Positions 1 to 4,871 of a DNA stretch of 8,099 nucleotides are shown here, piece after piece; the first letter of the stretch is position 1, and each line of letters opens with the position of its first letter. This stretch comes from Anaerolineales bacterium (GTDB lineage Bacteria; Chloroflexota; Anaerolineae; Anaerolineales; UBA6663), in NCBI GenBank assembly GCA_016789165.1, contig JAEURL010000299.1, forward strand, positions 1 to 8,099, in the 5' to 3' direction. The position numbers and the translations under genes were made by a program. The notes beneath the pieces are model-generated. The model ran no database searches. It was not told where the DNA came from and worked only from the letters and a program-made list of their open reading frames with translations.

Positions 1-2105
1 CAGCGGCGGCGGCGGGCCAGGCCCCGCCAGGCCAGGCCGATCACGGCCAGGCCGGCCAGCCCGGCGGCCGCCAGGCCCAGCGGCCGGGCCTGCGGGTTGG
101 CCTCCGTCCAGCAGAGCGCGGGCTGATACCACGGGCGTAAGAGGTTGCGCAGGCGCGCCGTGAGCGCGCCGGGCGCCGTGGTGAACGGGTACTCGGGCGA
201 AATGCCGGTCCGCCCCTGCGCGTCGGTGGACGCGAACTGCGCGTAGTAGGTGGTGGCCGGCCGCAGCCCGGCTAAGGTGAGCGTGTGCTCCACGCCGGCC
301 TCGGCCTCGGCCGCCACCAGCACCACGGGCAGCTCCGCGCCGGGCAGGGAGGCCAGCCGCCAGTCCACGGCGCCGGAGCGCGGCTTGATCCAGACCTGGC
401 CGCGCGCCGGCCGGTCCGTGGTCCAGGCTATGGTTACGCCGGCATCGCTTGGCTGCAGGTCCACGCCGGCCGCCTGCGGCGGGTCGCCAGGCTCCGGCCG
501 GGTCGGCGTCACGGGCGGGACCGTCGGAGGCGCGGCCTGGCTGTCCAGGATCAGGGTGGCGGCCGGTGTGGCCGGCTGCGCACCCAGGTCGGCCAGCAGG
601 TTATACGTGATCTGCTGCAGGCGCGGATCAGGATCGTGTTCGGCCAACCCCCAGGACCACAGAATCGTGCCGCTGGAGAAGACCGTGGCGCCGCTTGGGG
701 CGACGTAGCGCGTGGTGTGCGCCTCGGCGGTGCCAAACTCAAGCAGGTGCCCGGCGTCGGTCAGGAGCGCGCCATACACCGGGGAGGCGGCCAGGATCTG
801 CAGGCCGGCCGGCGAGCGCCCATTGTCGGCCACGGCGTCCCACTCCCAGCCCATGATGGTGTGGCCGATGTCGGCGTAGGTGCCGGGCGGAAGCGCCGCC
901 AGGCCGGTGTTGCGGTAGAGCCGGTCCTGGGCCTGCTCGGCCGTGACCCGCAGCGGAAAGAAAACGGTGTCGTTGTCGCCCCGATACTGCACGCCCAGCA
1001 GGGCGTTCTCGGGAGCGGCGGCGCCGGCCGGGTCCCGCCAGGTGCCGGTGGCCTGACCGCTGGGGTCCGGGCCGCCGCTCTCGGTGGTCTTGTAAGTGAC
1101 CAGCACCCGGTCCGGTTCGCCCGTCCACGGGTCCGGCTCCAGGCGTACCCGCCAGTAGCTGGTGTTGGCCGAGAAGAAGGCCAAGTGCACGCCGGCGTCG
1201 CGAGCGGCCGTGATCGCGTCGCGGATGGGCTGGGTCCAATACTCGTCGTGGCCGATGGCCAGGAAGGCCTTGTGCTCCAGCAGCCGGTTGCGGGCGCCCG
1301 GCAGGCCGGAGCGGTGCGTGTCCCAGTTGGAGCTGTAGCTGAGGTCGTAGCCCTGCGCCTCCAGCCAGTACACCATCGGCTGATCGGCGAAGAAGTAGGT
1401 GTTGCCCGTGTCGATGGTCGGGAACTGGTACGGGCGGTCGAGTGAGACCTTGACGGCGCGCGGCGCGGCGGCGGCGGTGGGGCAGTAGCTTGAGTTGTAG
1501 GTGTAGAGTGATTTGCCGCCGTAGTTGCTGTAGGCTTGATAGGTGAAGTCGCCGATCTGGACGAGCAGATCAGACCGGCGCGCGTCGTCGCGGACGACGA
1601 ACAGGCTGTAGTTCTCGCCGCCGGTGTCCGGGCGGACCAGCTTGGCGAGGTAGATGCCGGAGACCCACTCCGCCGGGACGGTCAGCTCGTAGGCGGCCGT
1701 CCAGTTGGCGCAGCTGGCCAGCCCGGTGGCGCGGTCCGCCTGACAGGCCGGCTGCACTTGGCCGGGCAGGCCGCGCACCGCCTGGATCAGCCGGCCGCCG
1801 GCGCCGCCGTAGTAGCCGCTGCGGAAAATCAGCAGGTCAAAGCGCGGGGCGTCGGTGTTGACGAAGAAGCGCAGGGTCTCGCCGGCCGCCACGCTGGGCG
1901 CGGACGCGAAGCCGGCGATATCGTTCTGGTAGTGGGCCACCCGCCACTCGGCGGAACCGGGCTGGCAGTTCTCGGCCACGACCGGGTTGGCCGGCGCCGC
2001 GCACGGGTCCGGCGTCTGGGCGTGAGCGGCGGCCGGCAGCGCCAGCAGGCCGAGCAGCAGGGCAAGCGCCCGGCCGATCCAGCGGCGCGGGTTGAAAATG
2101 GGCAT
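1..2105 (-). CDS. Secreted, membrane-anchored N,N-dimethylformamidase large-subunit-like protein with fibronectin-III domain (3' end cut by window)
   Basis: An uninterrupted minus-strand frame gives 701 residues from the ATG at 2105. AAGGAGG lies 5 nt upstream of that ATG. Residues 1-29 are a Sec signal peptide: basic Arg7-Arg8-Arg12, a Leu/Ala core and a likely AHA|Q cut. Residues about 40-515 resemble the N,N-dimethylformamidase beta-subunit-like family. The shared landmarks are GYYGGA (97-102), WVSGIYLAKL (147-156), QAYSNYGGKSLY (190-201), GHDEYW (285-290), FFSANTSYWRVR (310-321) and VFSSGTILWSWGL (475-487). A Pro/Thr-rich spacer follows, then a fibronectin-III-like domain (about 540-643, ending near TTYYAQFASTD). 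The C-terminus has a hydrophobic segment (676-693) and a basic tail (LARRRR), so the protein probably stays anchored outside the membrane. In the characterised cytoplasmic enzyme this fold carries a mononuclear iron site that hydrolyses an amide. Whether this exported homologue is an amidase is unknown. The last codon begins TG at the edge and is probably TGA. Confidence 0.85.
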   Translation of the reverse strand, partial: MPIFNPRRWIGRALALLLGLLALPAAAHAQTPDPCAAPANPVVAENCQPGSAEWRVAHYQNDIAGFASAPSVAAGETLRFFVNTDAPRFDLLIFRSGYYGGAGGRLIQAVRGLPGQVQPACQADRATGLASCANWTAAYELTVPAEWVSGIYLAKLVRPDTGGENYSLFVVRDDARRSDLLVQIGDFTYQAYSNYGGKSLYTYNSSYCPTAAAAPRAVKVSLDRPYQFPTIDTGNTYFFADQPMVYWLEAQGYDLSYSSNWDTHRSGLPGARNRLLEHKAFLAIGHDEYWTQPIRDAITAARDAGVHLAFFSANTSYWRVRLEPDPWTGEPDRVLVTYKTTESGGPDPSGQATGTWRDPAGAAAPENALLGVQYRGDNDTVFFPLRVTAEQAQDRLYRNTGLAALPPGTYADIGHTIMGWEWDAVADNGRSPAGLQILAASPVYGALLTDAGHLLEFGTAEAHTTRYVAPSGATVFSSGTILWSWGLAEHDPDPRLQQITYNLLADLGAQPATPAATLILDSQAAPPTVPPVTPTRPEPGDPPQAAGVDLQPSDAGVTIAWTTDRPARGQVWIKPRSGAVDWRLASLPGAELPVVLVAAEAEAGVEHTLTLAGLRPATTYYAQFASTDAQGRTGISPEYPFTTAPGALTARLRNLLRPWYQPALCWTEANPQARPLGLAAAGLAGLAVIGLAWRGLARRRR

Positions 2106-2110
2106 AGCGG

Positions 2111-2117
2111 CCTCCTT
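2111..2117 (-). promoter_or_regulatory. Strong ribosome binding site of the dimethylformamidase-like gene
   Basis: The minus strand reads AAGGAGG, a perfect Shine-Dalgarno core, 5 nt before the ATG at 2105. It fixes the start there rather than at an in-frame codon further upstream, and the signal peptide begins at exactly this codon. Two copies of the self-complementary octamer GGCCGGCC lie just upstream in the leader, at 2118-2125 and 2150-2157. They could pair and border the site, but the surrounding GC content makes such matches common. Confidence 0.7.
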
Positions 2118-2181
2118 GGCCGGCCGACGGCGGCCGGGGAAACCCGCCGGGCCGGCCAGGCCCGCTGCGGGAGCACGGGCC

Positions 2182-2210
2182 ATGGTACCTGGCTGGCGGC
2201 GGGCCGGCAA
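2182..2210 (-). promoter_or_regulatory. Candidate sigma-70-type promoter for the minus-strand gene
   Basis: Read on the minus strand, TTGCCG (2210-2205) and TACCAT (2187-2182) are separated by exactly 17 nt. Each matches four of six consensus positions of the -35 and -10 boxes. The -10 box ends about 77 nt before the start codon. The match is weak and the background is GC-rich, so this is a candidate only. Confidence 0.25.
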
Positions 2211-2273
2211 CCGGGCGCCGCGTCTGGCCTGATTGTGAGAAATGCGCCTACCCAAAACCTGACAATCCTCCTA

Positions 2274-2303
2274 TTTCAGAGTCGCCGGCCCTTTGGCTAT
2301 GCT
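2274..2303 (+). promoter_or_regulatory. Candidate promoter for the carrier/reductase/ligase operon
   Basis: The stretch around 2230-2310 is the least GC-rich part of the intergenic region. Within it, TTTCAG (2274-2279) and TATGCT (2298-2303) are 18 nt apart and form a plausible weak -35/-10 pair. Transcription would begin near 2310, leaving a leader of about 58 nt before the ATG at 2368. The leader could form a 6-bp hairpin (2316-2321 with 2330-2335). This is inferred from spacing and composition alone. Confidence 0.28.
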
Positions 2304-2367
2304 TATGTCTGGCCTGCGGCCGGAGCCTTGGCCGCGGCGTGTTCAATCGCAGAGGACTAGCGCAACA

Positions 2368-2709
2368 ATGACGTCAACGCCCAACCTGGAAAATTCGCTC
2401 TCACGCGCCGCCGTGGTGGACCTGGTCATCGCCGGCGTCAACGAAGCTCTGGCGATGGCCGAGAACCCGCCGGACCCGGCCAGCCTGACCGAGGCCACGC
2501 GCCTGATCGGCGAGAGCGCGGTGCTGGATTCGCTCGGCCTGGTGACGGCCGTGCTGGAGATCGAGCAGCGCCTGGCGGACCAGCACGATGTGGTGCTGGT
2601 GCTGGCCGACGAGCGGGCCATGTCCCAGAAGCACAGCCCCTTCCGCTCGGTGGGCGCGCTGGCCGATTACGTGCTGAAGCTGGCCGCGGAGCAGGGCGCG
2701 CATGCCTGA
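2368..2709 (+). CDS. Acyl carrier protein (phosphopantetheine-binding), 113 aa
   Basis: This is a small, acidic, mostly helical protein whose motif LDSLGLV (residues 53-59) places Ser55 at the 4'-phosphopantetheine attachment position. A helix rich in Glu and Leu follows (VTAVLEIEQRLAD), as in carrier proteins, and a last helix ends the fold (VGALADYVLKLAAE, 95-108). At 113 residues it is longer than the roughly 80-residue AcpP. The extra length is an N-terminal extension and an insert (about 74-92) before the last helix. I chose ATG 2368 because AGAGGA lies 11 nt upstream; the same frame is open further 5' (for example TTG 2293), but that part has no ribosome site or carrier-like sequence. 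The gene overlaps the reductase by 8 nt, implying translational coupling. It presumably holds the acyl group that its two neighbours act on. It is a dedicated carrier rather than the housekeeping AcpP, because it lacks fabD/fabF neighbours. Confidence 0.85.
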   Translation: MTSTPNLENSLSRAAVVDLVIAGVNEALAMAENPPDPASLTEATRLIGESAVLDSLGLVTAVLEIEQRLADQHDVVLVLADERAMSQKHSPFRSVGALADYVLKLAAEQGAHA

Positions 2710-3421
2710 GGGATCGGCCGGCGAGACCCCGGTGGCCCTGGTCACCGGCACGCGCAAGGGCATCGGCCGCTACCTGGCCGAGCACTTTCTGGCCCGCGGC
2801 CTGCGCGTGGAGGGCTGCAGCCGGGAGCCGGCCGGCTGGGAGGCGCCCGGCTACACCCATCATTGCCTGAGCGTGGCCGACGAGGCCGGCGTCAAGGCCA
2901 TGCTGACGGACATCCAGAAGCGGCTGGGCCGGCTGGATATCCTGGTGAACAACGCCGGCATCGCCTCGATGAACCACGTCCTGCTCACCCCGGACGCCAC
3001 GGCGGTCAAGATCCTGGACACCAATTTCCGCGGCACCTTCCTGCTGTGCCGCGAGGCCGCCAAGCTCATGCGCCGGCGCAAGTACGGGCGCATCGTCAAT
3101 GTGAGCACCATCGCCGTGCCCCTGCAGCTGGAGGGCGAGAGCCTGTACGCGGCCTCCAAGAGCGCGGTGGAAACCTTCTCGCGCGTGCTGGCGCGCGAGG
3201 TGGCCGATTTCGGCATCACCGTCAACGTGGTCGGCCCGACGCCCATCGAGACCGACCTGATCCGCAACGTGCCCAAGGACAAGATCGCGGGCATCATCCA
3301 GCGCCTGGCCGTCAAGCGGCTGGGGCGTTTTGAAGACGTGGCCAACGTCGTCGATTTCTTTATCCGCCCGGAGAGCGAGTACATCACCGGGCAGGTGCTT
3401 TACCTGGGAGGCGTGGCGTGA
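2702..3421 (+). CDS. FabG-like short-chain dehydrogenase/reductase (probable 3-oxoacyl-ACP reductase), 239 aa
   Basis: This is a classical short-chain dehydrogenase of normal length. The dinucleotide loop is TGTRKGIG (15-22). Lys19 in that loop and Ser40-Arg41 after the second strand favour NADPH. NNAG sits at 83-86, and the full catalytic tetrad is visible: Asn108 (DTN), Ser135 (VSTIA), Tyr149 and Lys153 (YAASK). The C-terminus (YITGQVLYLGG) is typical of FabG-type enzymes. The likely reaction is NADPH-dependent reduction of a 3-oxoacyl group on a carrier protein, and the overlapping upstream carrier-protein gene supports this. GGAGCAGG (2688-2695) lies 6 nt before the ATG, inside the carrier gene. 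The stop overlaps the ligase GTG by 4 nt (GTGA). The family also contains sugar and alcohol dehydrogenases, so the substrate is inferred from context. Confidence 0.88.
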   Translation: MPEGSAGETPVALVTGTRKGIGRYLAEHFLARGLRVEGCSREPAGWEAPGYTHHCLSVADEAGVKAMLTDIQKRLGRLDILVNNAGIASMNHVLLTPDATAVKILDTNFRGTFLLCREAAKLMRRRKYGRIVNVSTIAVPLQLEGESLYAASKSAVETFSRVLAREVADFGITVNVVGPTPIETDLIRNVPKDKIAGIIQRLAVKRLGRFEDVANVVDFFIRPESEYITGQVLYLGGVA

Positions 3422-4773
3422 GCATTCAGTGGCTATTGGACCGCATGGGGCAGTGGCGGGCGGAGCCGGCCATCGCCCGCGGCAAGCGTCTGACCACCTA
3501 CGGCGAGCTGGTGGACCGCGTGGAAGAGTGGCGCGCGCGCCTGGACGCCCAGGGCCTGCGCCGCGGCCAGGTGGTGGCCCTGCGCGGCGACTACACGGCG
3601 CCGGCCGTGGCCCTGCTGCTGGCCCTGATCGACCGCGGCGCCATCGTGGTGCCGCTGACCGAGGCGGCCGAGACCCAGCGCGAGGAGTTCCTGGCGATTG
3701 CCGAGGTGGAGGTGGAGATCAGCTTTGACACCGCCGACGCCTGGACCTGGGACGCGCGCCCGGTGGCGGCCGCCAACCCGCTGACCCAGCAGCTGCGGGC
3801 GGAGGGCGAGCCGGGGCTGGTGCTGTTCTCGTCCGGCTCCACCGGCAAGAGCAAGGCCGCCCTGCACAACTTCACGCGCCTGCTGGATAAGTTCAAGGTC
3901 GAGCGCCAGCGCATGGTCACGCTCACCTTCCTGCTGCTCGATCACATCGGCGGCATCAACACCCTGTTCTACACGCTCTCCAACGGCGGCACCGTGGTCT
4001 CGGTGACCACGCGCAACCCGGACGTGGTGTGCGAGGCCATCGCCCGCAACCGCGCGGAGATGCTGCCCACCTCGCCCACCTTCCTGAACCTGCTGCTGAT
4101 CTCGGAGGCCTACAAGCACCACGACCTGAGCTCGCTCAAGCTGATCACCTACGGCACCGAGGTGATGCCGGAGAGCACCCTGCAGCGCGTGGCCGAGCTC
4201 TTCCCGGGCGTCAAGCTGCAGCAGACCTACGGCCTCTCGGAGCTGGGCATCCTGCGCTCCAAGTCGCGCGACAACAAGTCCCTGTGGGTCAAGGTGGGTG
4301 GCGAGGGCTTTGAGACCAAGGTGGTGGACGGCTTGCTGTGGGTGCGCGCCCACTCGGCCATGCTGGGCTATCTGAACGCGCCCAGCCCCTTTGACGCCGA
4401 GGGCTGGATGAACACCGGCGACATGGTGGAAGTGGACGGCGAGTACCTGCGCATCCTGGGCCGCAAATCCGAGATCATCAACGTCGGCGGGCAGAAGGTT
4501 TACCCGGCCGAGGTGGAGAGCGTGCTGCTGCAGATGCCCAACGTGCGCGACGCGGTGGTGATCGGCGAGAAGAACCCGATCACGGGCCAGGTGGTGACGG
4601 CGCGCGTGAACGTCTTTGAGCCGGAGGACCCGGCCGAGTTCAAGAAGCGCCTGCGCGCCTTCTGCCGGGACAAGCTGGCCACCTACAAGATCCCGGCCAA
4701 GATCGAGATCAGCGGGCAGGAGCAGTTCAACGCCCGCTTCAAACGGATGCGCAAGGCGGAACCGGTCGGCTGA
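3418..4773 (+). CDS. Short ANL-family acyl-adenylating ligase (acyl-CoA/acyl-ACP synthetase-like), 451 aa
   Basis: This adenylate-forming enzyme uses ATP to activate a carboxylic acid as acyl-AMP and passes it to a thiol. The P-loop is FSSGSTGKSKA (137-147). The Tyr-Gly-x-x-Glu motif is TYGLSEL (270-276), the ribose-binding Asp is in NTGD (332-335), and the hinge with the CoA-ligase-like loop is GRKSEIINVGGQKVYPAEVE (348-367). The C-terminal lysine motif is unusual: FNARFKRMRK (437-446) puts Lys442 where the usual Gly-Lys sits. At 451 residues it is shorter than FadD and nearer to MenE-sized ligases. The gene starts at GTG 3418, 6 nt after GGGAGG (3406-3411), and overlaps the reductase stop. 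Its tight coupling to a carrier-protein gene suggests the acyl acceptor is that protein rather than CoA. The acid it activates cannot be read from the sequence. Confidence 0.87.
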   Translation: MSIQWLLDRMGQWRAEPAIARGKRLTTYGELVDRVEEWRARLDAQGLRRGQVVALRGDYTAPAVALLLALIDRGAIVVPLTEAAETQREEFLAIAEVEVEISFDTADAWTWDARPVAAANPLTQQLRAEGEPGLVLFSSGSTGKSKAALHNFTRLLDKFKVERQRMVTLTFLLLDHIGGINTLFYTLSNGGTVVSVTTRNPDVVCEAIARNRAEMLPTSPTFLNLLLISEAYKHHDLSSLKLITYGTEVMPESTLQRVAELFPGVKLQQTYGLSELGILRSKSRDNKSLWVKVGGEGFETKVVDGLLWVRAHSAMLGYLNAPSPFDAEGWMNTGDMVEVDGEYLRILGRKSEIINVGGQKVYPAEVESVLLQMPNVRDAVVIGEKNPITGQVVTARVNVFEPEDPAEFKKRLRAFCRDKLATYKIPAKIEISGQEQFNARFKRMRKAEPVG

Positions 4774-4802
4774 CGCTAAACGCGCTAAAGCTTAACCAAG
4801 CT

Positions 4803-4836
4803 CAGACACGCTTTGCCGACCGGCAAGGCGTGTCTG
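4803..4836 (+). terminator. 15-bp hairpin after the operon (terminator-like, poor U-tract)
   Basis: Positions 4803-4817 pair with 4822-4836 over 15 bp with one G-U wobble (4812/4827), leaving the loop GACC. The hairpin begins 29 nt after the ligase stop. The following DNA (CATTCTAGGTGGTTTTGTT) has only a delayed T-rich patch, so it is not a textbook intrinsic terminator. It could terminate partially, stabilise the operon mRNA or be a dispersed palindromic repeat. It is 35 nt before the next start codon, which leaves little room for a separate promoter downstream of it. Confidence 0.55.
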
Positions 4837-4855
4837 CATTCTAGGTGGTTTTGTT

Positions 4856-4864
4856 GGGAGGAGG
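4856..4864 (+). promoter_or_regulatory. Ribosome binding site fixing the start of the first LamG gene
   Basis: GGGAGGAGG lies 7 nt before the ATG at 4872. The same frame is open from GTG 4845, but that start would place this purine run inside the gene and add nine residues ahead of a complete signal peptide. ATG 4872 is therefore preferred. Confidence 0.75.
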
Positions 4865-4871
4865 TTGGAGT

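Noticed and set aside
285..1445. Long plus-strand open frame of 386 codons opposite the dimethylformamidase-like gene
   Set aside because: It is antisense to a minus-strand gene with a signal peptide, clear family motifs and a strong ribosome site. The plus-strand translation is Gly/Arg/Val-rich with no recognisable domain, as expected from the complement of GC-rich codons.
2316..2335. Hairpin GCGGCC/GGCCGC in the operon leader, possible riboswitch or attenuator
   Set aside because: It is only 6 bp with an 8-nt loop in a region of very high GC content, with no conserved aptamer pattern and no alternative pairing. Such matches are common by chance here.
1536..2360. Plus-strand frame of 274 codons crossing the minus gene start and the intergenic region
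   Set aside because: It has no ribosome site or family motif, and it reads through both the minus-strand signal peptide and the divergent regulatory region.
2293..2367. Upstream in-frame TTG start for the carrier protein
   Set aside because: It would add 25 residues with no carrier-protein character and no ribosome site, and it overlaps the best promoter candidate. ATG 2368 has AGAGGA upstream.
3433..4353. Minus-strand frame of 306 codons opposite the ligase
   Set aside because: The plus strand carries the complete set of adenylating-enzyme motifs in order. The complement is low-complexity His/Gln/Gly/Ala-rich sequence.
4774..4789. Short direct repeat CGCTAAA (4774-4780 and 4783-4789) as a possible regulator site
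   Set aside because: There are two copies of seven bases with no promoter beside them. That is too short to support a claim.
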